From CBDANZ01 sp965197865 (GTDB lineage Bacteria > Acidobacteriota > Vicinamibacteria > Vicinamibacterales > CAVVIG01), in the NCBI GenBank assembly GCA_965197865.1, contig CBDANZ010000005.1:62001-126000 (forward strand): 64,000 nt of DNA. Reading direction: 5' to 3'. Below, in pieces: positions 7,822-15,439 of this stretch (position 1 is the stretch's first letter; each line of letters opens with the position of its first letter). Made by a program: the position numbers and the translations under genes. The notes under the pieces were generated by a model. The model worked only from the letters and a program-made list of their open reading frames with translations. It was not told the origin of the DNA and searched no databases.

Positions 7822-9827
7822 GGCTGCGCCACCTCTGGCGGGAATTTCGCCGGCCTTCGAGCGAGCTCGAGGCGGCACACGTCGCCTCCTTCGAACGGCG
7901 TCCCTGGCGCCGGATCCTGCGCAACGACGAAGCCGTCGCCCGATAGGCTCGCCGACAGACCCACCTTCACCAGAGCGCGTACGGCCTCGCGGGCGCTCAA
8001 ACCGCGAAGGTCCGGAATGGTGCCGGGTCGTCCATCAGAAACAAAGCCGAACGCTGGAACGGCCTCATCAACCGCTGCCGACAACGGTGAGCCCGCTCCG
8101 CTTGGCGCCACCAGCACGGGTGAGGCCGGATTCACGGTCGGGGCCACGGCCAGATAGCGCAGCGTCGACTCGGCAATGCGTCTAAAGATCGGCGCCGCTA
8201 CCACGCCGCCGAAATACCCGTCCGAACGGGGCGAATCGATGACGACGATGATGGCGACCGCTGGACTGCGCGACGGCAGGAACCCAACGAACGACGCGTT
8301 GTAGTCCGACTTCGAGTAGCGGCCGTTCACGAGCTTCGCCGCCGTGCCTGTCTTGCCGGCAATCGTGTAGCCTGGGATTTGCGCAGCTCGCGCCGTCCCG
8401 TGGGCGACCACTCTTTCCATGATCGTCGTCAAGACGGCTGCGGTACTGGCGGAGATCGTCCGCCGCACGACCTTCGGCCTCACCCCGTAGCGTCGGTTCT
8501 CGCGGTAGACGGCGCGAACAATGCGCGGCTCGACCAGTTCGCCGCCGTTCGCAATCGAGCTGACCGCGTTCACCATCTGCAGCGGCGTCACCGCGATCTG
8601 GTAGCCGATCGACACTGATGCCAGTGCCCTTTGAGTCCACTTCGCGGCATCCCAGACGATGCCGGCGCTTTCTCCCGGAAAATCGGGGGAGACCGGGCGG
8701 CCAAACCCATAACGCTGGACGAAACGGCTCAGGCGTCCCGTGCCGACCTCGAATCCGATCTTGATGGCTCCGACGTTACTCGAGTCGGCGATCACGTCTC
8801 TGAACGACAGAACCCCGTGATTCGTCGTGTCGCGGACAATGCTCGATCCAATTCGAATGAAGCCGGGATTGGTGTCGATCAGCCTGTTGATCGACAGCAC
8901 GTGCTCTTCGATCGCCGCCGAGGCGGTGATGAGCTTGAAGGTGGAGCCCGGCTCGTAGAGATCTTGCACGGCGCGGTTGCGTCGATTCTGCTCAGGGAAC
9001 TCGCCGAATGCATTCGGGTTGAAGGTCGGCTCGTTCGCCATCGCGAGGATCTCGCCGGTACGCGGATCCATGATGATGGCGCCGCCGCCGGCCGCGCCGT
9101 TCGCGACCACGCCGGCGTGCAGCTCACGCTCGGCCAGGTACTGGAGGTACTTGTCGATAGTCAGCTCGATCGACGAGCCGGATTCAGGGGGACGTTCGAA
9201 GCGACTGAACACCTGGCGGCGCGCGTCGGTACTGACGAGGACCGTGCCTGCCTCGCCGCGGATCTGCGAGTCGTACGCGAACTCGACGCCGGCCAGGCCT
9301 TTGTTGTCGATGCCGACGTACCCGAGCAAATGGGCAGCGAGCTCCCTGTTCGGATAGAACCGCCGGCTCTCTTTGAGGAAGCCGATACTGTCGAGGTGCA
9401 GCGCCGCGACCCGGCGTGCCACCTCGGGCGAGACCTGGCGTCGCACGTACTCGAAGTCGCGCTCCCGCCCGAATTTTTCGACGAGCGACCGGCGCTCACG
9501 CGCCGTGCAGTCGCCGAGGGCGCCGCACAGCTTCTCGACGGCCGCCTCTCTCTCGCTGATTCCGGAAGGGACAGCGTAGATAGAGTCCGCATCGAGGCTC
9601 GTCGCCAGCAGGCGCCCGCCTCGATCGACAATGTCTCCGCGCTTGCCTGGCAGTCGAATGGTGCGCTTGTGCTGACGCTCGGCGAGCGCTTCGAGCTCCG
9701 GGCGTTCGGCAATTTGCAGGTAGGCGAGCCGCGCTTCGATTCCGACGGCCCACACACCAAGCGCGATCGCCGCGGCGACGATCCGCCGTTTCAAGGTGAC
9801 GCGCCAGCCGGTGCCTCCCTCTCGCAC
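7818..9827 (-). CDS. ftsI: Septal peptidoglycan transpeptidase FtsI/PBP3 with C-terminal PASTA domain
   Basis: Class B penicillin-binding protein crosslinking septal peptidoglycan; 669 aa. One N-terminal membrane segment (IVAAAIALGVWAVGIEA), a dimerisation region, then the transpeptidase motifs STFK (active serine), SSN and KTGT. The tail (IPDLRGLSAREAVRAL) resembles one PASTA domain, typical of SpoVD/PBP2x-like proteins. The start used is the GTG at 9827. ftsL lies 50 nt upstream and murE overlaps the 3' end. Confidence 0.95.
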   Translation of the reverse strand: MREGGTGWRVTLKRRIVAAAIALGVWAVGIEARLAYLQIAERPELEALAERQHKRTIRLPGKRGDIVDRGGRLLATSLDADSIYAVPSGISEREAAVEKLCGALGDCTARERRSLVEKFGRERDFEYVRRQVSPEVARRVAALHLDSIGFLKESRRFYPNRELAAHLLGYVGIDNKGLAGVEFAYDSQIRGEAGTVLVSTDARRQVFSRFERPPESGSSIELTIDKYLQYLAERELHAGVVANGAAGGGAIIMDPRTGEILAMANEPTFNPNAFGEFPEQNRRNRAVQDLYEPGSTFKLITASAAIEEHVLSINRLIDTNPGFIRIGSSIVRDTTNHGVLSFRDVIADSSNVGAIKIGFEVGTGRLSRFVQRYGFGRPVSPDFPGESAGIVWDAAKWTQRALASVSIGYQIAVTPLQMVNAVSSIANGGELVEPRIVRAVYRENRRYGVRPKVVRRTISASTAAVLTTIMERVVAHGTARAAQIPGYTIAGKTGTAAKLVNGRYSKSDYNASFVGFLPSRSPAVAIIVVIDSPRSDGYFGGVVAAPIFRRIAESTLRYLAVAPTVNPASPVLVAPSGAGSPLSAAVDEAVPAFGFVSDGRPGTIPDLRGLSAREAVRALVKVGLSASLSGDGFVVAQDPAPGTPFEGGDVCRLELARRPAKFPPEVAQP

Positions 9828-9877
9828 GGTGCCCGTCCTCTACCTCTGGCGCGTGCGAACGCGCCGAATCCGGTGGA

Positions 9878-10267
9878 TCACCGCCGGGCGACGACCGAGA
9901 GGGTCGGCGGGTCGGCCGACGCCACGCGCTCGATGACGATGGCCGAGTCGGCCGACGGCGCCACAAGGTGCAGCTGTTCGATGGCCAGCTTCTCGATACG
10001 CTTGAGCGATCGCAGCGTCTCGATTTCCAGGCGCAGGTGGCGCGCCGCGTCCTCTTCCGCCGCCCGGTCGCGCTGCAGCTGTTCCAATCGGTAACCGTGG
10101 CGCAGCAGCTCGAAGTGCTGCCACGCCGAGAAGAGAAGCATCAGCACGAGTGACGCCGCTACCCCGACCGATTTCCAGAGCTCCCGATGCCGCGCTTCGT
10201 CAACTTCGCGAACGATCGGATTATTGCGAACGTCCTTCTTGATGGCGTACTCAAAAGGTTCAGCCAT
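9878..10267 (-). CDS. ftsL: Cell division protein FtsL-like
   Basis: Small bitopic division protein, 129 aa from the ATG at 10267. It has a short basic N-terminal cytoplasmic part, one membrane span (VGVAASLVLMLLFSAWQ) and a periplasmic coiled-coil (LEQLQRDRAAEEDAARHLRL onward) ending in hydrophobic repeats. FtsL sequences diverge strongly, so the call rests on topology and position between rsmH and ftsI. The longer in-frame extension overlaps rsmH and is not used. Confidence 0.85.
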   Translation of the reverse strand: MAEPFEYAIKKDVRNNPIVREVDEARHRELWKSVGVAASLVLMLLFSAWQHFELLRHGYRLEQLQRDRAAEEDAARHLRLEIETLRSLKRIEKLAIEQLHLVAPSADSAIVIERVASADPPTLSVVARR

Positions 10268-10295
10268 GGTCGATTTCTCGGTAGGCGGTCTGGTC

Positions 10296-11183
10296 TCATG
10301 CCAGCCGCTCGGCCGCGCGCAGCTTGGCGCTGCGAGCGCGCGGGTTCCTGCGCACTTCGTCCTCACTCGGCACAACGGGCTTCTTCGTCAGCACCTTCAC
10401 GACCGCGTCGTGACTGTGCTCGAGTGCCCGCAACGTGTGCTTGACGATACGGTCCTCCAGGGAATGGAAGGTGATTACCACGAGGCGGCGGCCGCCGCGC
10501 AGCCGGCGTGCCACTGCTTCGAGAAAACGATCGAGCCCCTCGAGTTCCCGGTTCACCCAGATACGCAACGCTTGAAACGTACGGGTCGCCGGATCGATCC
10601 GCAGGTGTCCGCGGCGAGGCGAGGCACGCTGGACGATCGCGGCGAGCCGGCCGGTCGTCGTGATGGGATCCGCGCGGCGCGCCTCCACGATCGCGCGCGC
10701 GATGCGGCGCGAGAACCGCTCCTCTCCATATGCGTGAATCGCATCCGCCAGATCGCCCTCAGACGACCGCGCGAGCAGCGCGGACGCCGTTTCGCCGCTC
10801 GATGTGTCCATCCGCATGTCGAGCGGCTCGTCGCGCTGGAAACTGAACCCGCGCCCGGGCGTCTCGAGCTGGAAGGACGAGACGCCAAGGTCGGCAAGCG
10901 TGCCGTCGACCAGAGGGACATGCCGTCGGTCGAGCACGTCCTCGATGGCGCGGTAGTCGGCGTGCACGAGCTCGACGCGATCGGCCCACGGCGCGAGCGT
11001 GGCGCGTGCGGCCTCCAGCGCCTGCCGATCCCGATCGAGCCCGATAGTCCGGGCCGCTCCCGCCTCGAGCAGCGCGCGCGTGTGGCCGCCGAGACCGACC
11101 GTGCAGTCGACAAATAGGTCGCCCCGCTCCGGCTGCAGATGGTGAAGCACCTCGGAGGCGAGCACCGGCACATGCGCGATCAC
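10296..11183 (-). CDS. rsmH: 16S rRNA (cytosine1402-N4)-methyltransferase RsmH
   Basis: SAM-dependent methyltransferase of the 30S decoding site; 295 aa. The SAM motif DCTVGLGGHTRALLE is near residue 26, and the family segments RIDPATRTFQALRIWVNREL and ITFHSLEDRIVK are present. It starts with the GTG at 11183-11181, which overlaps the mraZ TGA (GTGA), so the pair is translationally coupled. Its position as second dcw gene is canonical. Confidence 0.97.
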   Translation of the reverse strand: MIAHVPVLASEVLHHLQPERGDLFVDCTVGLGGHTRALLEAGAARTIGLDRDRQALEAARATLAPWADRVELVHADYRAIEDVLDRRHVPLVDGTLADLGVSSFQLETPGRGFSFQRDEPLDMRMDTSSGETASALLARSSEGDLADAIHAYGEERFSRRIARAIVEARRADPITTTGRLAAIVQRASPRRGHLRIDPATRTFQALRIWVNRELEGLDRFLEAVARRLRGGRRLVVITFHSLEDRIVKHTLRALEHSHDAVVKVLTKKPVVPSEDEVRRNPRARSAKLRAAERLA

Positions 11184-11620
11184 ACGCCAAACTCCGACAG
11201 CGCGCGCGCGTCATCGTCGCTGTAGGGTTCTCGCTGCAGTTTCGCCAGGAAGCGATCGTGGTTCCACACGTCGAGATAATTGAATTGGCCCAGCACGTCC
11301 ACGTCACCGGCCATCGTGGCCGCTTCGCGCAGCCGTACCGGGATCAGCACGCGCCCCTGTAGGTCGAGCTCGACGGCTTGTCCGAAGTAGTTCACGCGAT
11401 CGAGAAAGCGGAGCTTCGCCGGATGCGTCGACGGCATGTTGCTCAGCTTCTCCTCGACGTCGAGCCACACGGGCATTGGGTAGATGCGGACGTGCTCGCC
11501 CGCCAGGCTCGTCAGAAAGAGTTCACGGCCGTACTTGCTCTCGAGAAGGGAACGAAAGGCGTTTGGCACCTTGAGTCGTCCCTTGTCATCGATGCGAGCA
11601 GGCGCGTTGCCCCTAAACAC
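11180..11620 (-). CDS. mraZ: Transcriptional regulator MraZ
   Basis: DNA-binding regulator of the dcw operon with two SpoVT/AbrB-like repeats; 146 aa. The first repeat starts IDDKGRLKVPNAFR and the second contains ELDLQGRVLIPVRLRE; the DxKGR and R/P motifs of the family are visible. The start is the GTG at 11620-11618 with GGAG 9 nt upstream. It is the first gene of the operon, downstream of a consensus promoter and three GTGG repeats it probably binds. Confidence 0.96.
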   Translation of the reverse strand: MFRGNAPARIDDKGRLKVPNAFRSLLESKYGRELFLTSLAGEHVRIYPMPVWLDVEEKLSNMPSTHPAKLRFLDRVNYFGQAVELDLQGRVLIPVRLREAATMAGDVDVLGQFNYLDVWNHDRFLAKLQREPYSDDDARALSEFGV

Positions 11621-11631
11621 GCGATACTACT

Positions 11632-11655
11632 CCACCTGTGACCACAAATTTCCAC
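11632..11655 (-). promoter_or_regulatory. Predicted MraZ box (three GTGG repeats, 10-bp period)
   Basis: GTGG on the minus strand occurs at 11652-11655, 11642-11645 and 11632-11635, exactly one helical turn apart. MraZ proteins bind short tandem TGG-containing repeats with this spacing (family knowledge). The array lies just downstream of the -10 element, and the last repeat overlaps the GGAG Shine-Dalgarno of mraZ, so binding could block transcription and possibly occlude the translation signal. Confidence 0.8.
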
Positions 11656-11658
11656 TGC

Positions 11659-11687
11659 ATGGTAGGTGAGGCTGATCGCGATGTCAA
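11659..11687 (-). promoter_or_regulatory. Sigma-70-type promoter of the dcw operon
   Basis: Minus-strand -35 TTGACA (11687-11682) is separated by exactly 17 nt from a -10 TACCAT (11664-11659). It lies about 40 nt upstream of the mraZ start. It is the best consensus promoter in the window and, unlike many other genes here, leaves a real 5' leader. Confidence 0.85.
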
Positions 11688-11850
11688 GGCGTAAAACACA
11701 CTCGGTCAGTCAATTACGCTAAATCGTCGCCTTTTCACCGCTTCGTCGGTTGGGTGCCTGAGCTTCGCTTACCGAGCAGCGCATGGTTCGGAACAGCTCA
11801 AACACCGGACTGCTGGGTGTCTGACGCCTGCCCGCCCCCAGGCTGCGTGT

Positions 11851-11856
11851 TACAAT
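11851..11856 (+). promoter_or_regulatory. -10-like element TACAAT before ychF
   Basis: TACAAT lies 12 nt before the ychF ATG. No convincing -35 was seen at the expected distance and no strong Shine-Dalgarno follows, so a leaderless or near-leaderless transcript is inferred. Confidence 0.45.
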
Positions 11857-11868
11857 GCGGGGTTTGTC

Positions 11869-12972
11869 ATGCTCAAGGCGGCCCTCATTGGGTTTGCATC
11901 CAGCGGGAAAACGACGCTTTTCAGGCTCATGACGCACGCAAAGGAGATCCGGCGGACACACGGCAAGGCCGAGACCGCGATTGGGATCTCGAAGGTTCCT
12001 GACGAGCGGCTCGACCGGCTGACTGCGATGTACAACCCTCGAAAGCGGGTGCCGGCCATTGTGGAGTTCTCCGACTTCGCCGTCGTTGACCCATCTCGCC
12101 GGGCACAAACACTGGTCGACGTGGCGGCGTACAAGAACGCCGACGCGCTCGTGCACGTGCTGCGCGCGTTTCGGGATCCGGCTGTTCCCTGTCTATCCGG
12201 CTCGATCAATCCAGCACAAGACGCGCAACTGATGGAAGACGAGCTCATCCTCGCCGACCTCGCCGTCGCCGAGCGTCGCCTGCAACGGCTCGAGAAGGAT
12301 CTAAAAAAGAACCGATCGGCAGAGCTCGAACGGGAACACGAGGTGTTGACGACGTGCCGCCTGGCGCTCGAAGATGCGCGGCCCATGCGCGCGCTCGACC
12401 TTCACGGCGACGATTCCAAACGACTCCGAGGCTTTCAGTTCCTCTCGGCCAAGCCGCTGCTCATCGTCATCAATCTCGACGAGACGCAGCTCTCGGGCGC
12501 CGAAGCAGCAACAAGAATCGATCGCGCGGCCGACGAGACGGACCTGACGCCGTTCTTGTCCCGCGCTCGAACTGCGGCGGCCGCGGTCTGCGCCAGAATC
12601 GAGATGGAAATCTCCGAGCTGGATACGGCTGATCGCTCCACGTTCCTCGCCGATCTCGGACTGAGGGAATCGGGGCTCGACCGCGTGATCCGCGCCACCT
12701 ACGGTCTGCTCGGCTATATTTCGTTCTTCACCGTCGGGGAAGACGAGTGCCGCGCGTGGTCGATTCCGTACGGCACGCCGGCCGAGCTCGCCGCCGGCGA
12801 GATCCACAGCGACATCGCGCGCGGATTCATTCGCGCCGAAGTTATCCAATACAACGCGCTCGTCCGCCGCGACTCGATGGCTGCGTGCCGCGACCACGGG
12901 GAAGTCCGGCTCGAAGGCAAGGAGTACATCGTGCAGGACGGTGACGTCATCAATTTCCGCTTTGCAACATAG
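11869..12972 (+). CDS. ychF: YchF/OLA1-family ATPase
   Basis: Obg-related P-loop protein that prefers ATP and binds ribosomes; 367 aa. The P-loop is GFASSGKTTL near residue 8, the G4-equivalent is NLDE (the family's NxxE form), and a C-terminal TGS domain ends GEVRLEGKEYIVQDGDVI. The expected DxxG switch is degenerate (SDFAVVDPS), a divergence from the classical family. It is transcribed divergently from the dcw operon, with a -10-like TACAAT 12 nt before the ATG. Confidence 0.88.
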   Translation: MLKAALIGFASSGKTTLFRLMTHAKEIRRTHGKAETAIGISKVPDERLDRLTAMYNPRKRVPAIVEFSDFAVVDPSRRAQTLVDVAAYKNADALVHVLRAFRDPAVPCLSGSINPAQDAQLMEDELILADLAVAERRLQRLEKDLKKNRSAELEREHEVLTTCRLALEDARPMRALDLHGDDSKRLRGFQFLSAKPLLIVINLDETQLSGAEAATRIDRAADETDLTPFLSRARTAAAAVCARIEMEISELDTADRSTFLADLGLRESGLDRVIRATYGLLGYISFFTVGEDECRAWSIPYGTPAELAAGEIHSDIARGFIRAEVIQYNALVRRDSMAACRDHGEVRLEGKEYIVQDGDVINFRFAT

Positions 12973-12974
12973 GA

Positions 12975-13217
12975 ATGCTGAAGCTTGCCGGACGTACGAC
13001 GGTCGTCGTTCCCGCCCTTAACGAAGCCGCCGTCATCGGACGGTTGATAGTGCTGATCCCCAAACAGCCCGCACTCGCGGGCACCAGTCCGACCGACTGT
13101 CCGCAGGCCGAAGCCGCGTGCGCGGAGCTCCTCTCGCTTCCGCTTTACCCAGGGCTTGGCGAGACCAACGTCGCGGAGGTTGCGGCCTCGATCTGCGACT
13201 TTCGACCAGAGAACTGA
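12975..13217 (+). pseudogene. Chimeric remnant: GT2 glycosyltransferase N-terminus joined to DegT/DnrJ aminotransferase C-terminus
   Basis: An 80-codon frame starting 2 nt after ychF. Residues 8-24 (TTVVVPALNEAAVIGRL) read like the first strand of a family 2 glycosyltransferase. From about residue 28 the sequence (QPALAG, CPQAEAACAELLSLPLYPGL) matches the C-terminal tail of DegT/DnrJ/EryC1 sugar aminotransferases. The catalytic cores of both are absent. The simplest reading is one large in-frame deletion joining the ends of two sugar-biosynthesis genes, consistent with the epimerase 6 nt downstream. It could still be translated. Confidence 0.7.
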
Positions 13218-13223
13218 GACAGA

Positions 13224-14204
13224 ATGCGTGCGCTCATCACCGGAGGAGCAGGCTTCATCGGTTCGCACTTGTCTGAGGCGCTGCTCAACGAGAGACACCA
13301 GGTTCTCGTCCTCGACGACCTTTCGACCAGTTCGATCGACAACATCGCGCACCTCAAGAATCGCTCCGGGTTCGAGTACTTCATCGACTCGGTCGACAAC
13401 GAGCCGCTGCTCGCCGAGCTCATCGACAGAAGCGACGTCGTGCTCCACTTCGCCGCCGCGGTTGGCGTGAGGCTCATCGTCGAGCGACCGGTACACACGA
13501 TCGAAACCAACGTCCACGGCACCGAGGTCGTGCTCAAGCACGCAAACAAGAAAAAGAAGCTGGTCGTGCTGGCCTCCACCTCCGAGGTCTACGGCAAGAG
13601 CGAAGATGTGCCGTTCCGGGAGGACTCGGATCTCGTGCTGGGGCCGACGCCGAAGCACCGCTGGGCCTACGCGTGCAGCAAGGCCATCGACGAGTTTCTG
13701 GCTCTCGCCTACTGGAACGAACACAAGCTTCCGATCATCATCGTGCGGTTCTTCAACACGGTCGGTCCGCGGCAGACCGGGCGGTACGGAATGGTGATTC
13801 CCAACTTCGTCCAGCAGGCTCTGGCTGGCGAGCCCATCACCGTCTTCGGCGACGGCGCGCAGTCGCGATCGTTCACGCACGTTGCCGACGTCGTCGACGC
13901 GCTCATCAAACTCATCACTGTGCCCGCAGCCGTTGGCCAGGTGATCAACATCGGTCACACCCAGGAAGTAACGATTCACGACCTCGCAAAGCGTGTGCGC
14001 GAGGTCGCCGGCTCATCTTCTCCCATCCTGTTCATCCCCTACGATGAGGCGTACGAGTCGGGCTTCGAAGACATGCCGCGTCGCGTCCCCGACCTGAGCA
14101 AGGTGACCGCGATGATTGCTTATCAGCCGAAACATACGCTCGACGACATTCTCGAGCACGTTATCGAGTACTTCCGGTGCAAGTCGGACGAGACTCGCAA
14201 GTGA
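13224..14204 (+). CDS. NAD-dependent sugar-nucleotide epimerase/dehydratase
   Basis: Extended short-chain dehydrogenase of 326 aa. The NAD-binding motif GGAGFIGSH is near residue 7, the catalytic triad is represented by STSEVYG and YACSK, and the C-terminal half holds the typical SRSFTHVADVVDAL segment. It probably acts on a nucleotide sugar, but substrate (UDP-, GDP- or dTDP-linked) cannot be decided from sequence. It follows a deletion-fused glycosyltransferase/aminotransferase remnant, suggesting it is the survivor of a sugar-modification operon. Confidence 0.88.
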   Translation: MRALITGGAGFIGSHLSEALLNERHQVLVLDDLSTSSIDNIAHLKNRSGFEYFIDSVDNEPLLAELIDRSDVVLHFAAAVGVRLIVERPVHTIETNVHGTEVVLKHANKKKKLVVLASTSEVYGKSEDVPFREDSDLVLGPTPKHRWAYACSKAIDEFLALAYWNEHKLPIIIVRFFNTVGPRQTGRYGMVIPNFVQQALAGEPITVFGDGAQSRSFTHVADVVDALIKLITVPAAVGQVINIGHTQEVTIHDLAKRVREVAGSSSPILFIPYDEAYESGFEDMPRRVPDLSKVTAMIAYQPKHTLDDILEHVIEYFRCKSDETRK

Positions 14205-14248
14205 ATCTTCCCGCTCGCACGGCCTTGGAGCATCCCAGGGGCCGCACG

Positions 14249-14254
14249 TATACT
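14249..14254 (+). promoter_or_regulatory. -10 element TATACT, leaderless configuration
   Basis: TATACT ends 7 nt before the ATG of the STN-domain gene at 14262, so transcription would start at or next to the start codon. Confidence 0.5.
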
Positions 14255-14261
14255 GGAACTC

Positions 14262-14918
14262 ATGCGGAAACCGACGGCCCTTCCCGTCGCCGCCCTGCTG
14301 TGTGTCCTTGCCGCTCCGGCTCGGGCTGAGGTGCACCTGAGCATTCCGGACGGGCGGGTGTCGCTCAGCGCGACGAATGCGACGATTGGTGACATTCTTG
14401 CCGAATGGGCGAGGATCGGTCGGACCACGATCGTGAACGACGAGCGAGTCCCGGGCGCTTCGGTCACAATTCAATTGAATAGTGCGCCTAAGAAGCAGGC
14501 GCTCGAGATCATCCTGCGGTCCGTCGCCGGGTACGTGACGGCGACGCGTCCAGCCGCGGTCGCCAATGCATCGTTCTTCAACCGCATCCTGGTCATGCCG
14601 ACAAGCTCGCCGATGAGTGCCCCGACGCGCGCCGCCGCGCCTCAGCCGCCGGCGCTCCAGCGACCGCTGTTGAACCTCCAGTTCGAGCGAGGGCAGGTCC
14701 GACAGGGCTTGCCCCGGAACGACCAGGATCAGGACGACGACCAGCACGATGAGCCGGCGCCCAATCTCGTGCCGACTCCGCGTGGACCGATCTTTGGCAC
14801 GTTCCCGCAGCCGACGACATCCGAACGGCAGCCTGGCGTTTCTAGCCCGGCGCCGGGACAGGTGCCGGTGGGCGTTGCAGCGCGGAGCATGGTGGTTCCG
14901 GTACCGGCGCGGCCTTGA
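14262..14918 (+). CDS. Exported protein with secretin/TonB short N-terminal (STN)-like domain
   Basis: 218 aa. A signal peptide (LPVAALLCVLAAPARA) is followed by an STN-like module (VSLSATNATIGDILAEWARI, then VTIQLNSAPKKQALEIILRS) near residues 30-95. The rest is low-complexity, rich in Pro, Ala and Gln with an acidic DQDQDDDQHDE stretch. STN modules occur at the N-termini of secretins and FecA-like receptors; here the module stands alone, so the partner is unknown. It is transcribed with yqeY and murJ downstream. Confidence 0.7.
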   Translation: MRKPTALPVAALLCVLAAPARAEVHLSIPDGRVSLSATNATIGDILAEWARIGRTTIVNDERVPGASVTIQLNSAPKKQALEIILRSVAGYVTATRPAAVANASFFNRILVMPTSSPMSAPTRAAAPQPPALQRPLLNLQFERGQVRQGLPRNDQDQDDDQHDEPAPNLVPTPRGPIFGTFPQPTTSERQPGVSSPAPGQVPVGVAARSMVVPVPARP

Positions 14919-14974
14919 TTCAGCCGAGCGCGCCTCCGGCCGTGCGGCCCAACGAACCTTCAGAAAATGGGTAG

Positions 14975-15427
14975 ATGCCTCTCGTCGATCAGCTGAGCGC
15001 CGCCATCGCCGACGCGATGCGCAAGCACGATAACAACCGACTCACTGCGCTTCGCATGCTGAAGGCCGCGCTGGTGAACCGCGCCGTCGAAAAAGGGCGC
15101 GGCCTGGACGAGGCGGAAGCGCTGCAGGTCGTGGGCTCGCTCGTCAAGCAGCGGAAAGAGTCCATCGAGCACTTCACCAGGGGCGGCCGGCAGGATCTCG
15201 TGGACAAGGAGTCCGCGGAAATGGCGGTGCTCGAGCCTTACCTGCCGCCGGCGACCGATCCAGCGATGATCGACCGCGCGGCCGCCGAAGCGATCGCCGA
15301 AATCGGCGCGACAACGGCGAGAGACGTAGGCCGCGTGATGAAGGCCGTGATGGCAAGGTTCGCCGGCCAGAACGTCGACGGCAAGGCTGTCAACGAGCTC
15401 GTGCGGAAGAAGCTCGGCGGCGGGTAG
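14975..15427 (+). CDS. yqeY: GatB/YqeY domain protein
   Basis: 150 aa, the normal length. The N-terminus (LSAAIADAMRKHDNNRLTAL) and the middle (SLVKQRKESIEHF) match YqeY, a stand-alone homologue of the tRNA-binding tail of GatB amidotransferase. Its role is not firmly established; tRNA or ribosome binding is suspected from homology. It lies 12 nt upstream of murJ and is probably cotranscribed with it. Confidence 0.92.
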   Translation: MPLVDQLSAAIADAMRKHDNNRLTALRMLKAALVNRAVEKGRGLDEAEALQVVGSLVKQRKESIEHFTRGGRQDLVDKESAEMAVLEPYLPPATDPAMIDRAAAEAIAEIGATTARDVGRVMKAVMARFAGQNVDGKAVNELVRKKLGGG

Positions 15428-15439
15428 CCGATCACGGCC

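Noticed and set aside
6265..8157. 630-codon plus-strand frame opposite murE
   Set aside because: Antisense shadow of murE; no recognisable domains.
8631..10094. 487-codon plus-strand frame opposite ftsI
   Set aside because: Antisense shadow of ftsI/ftsL.
12714..13979. 421-codon minus-strand frame across ychF and the epimerase
   Set aside because: It spans two well-supported plus-strand genes and their junction; a shadow.
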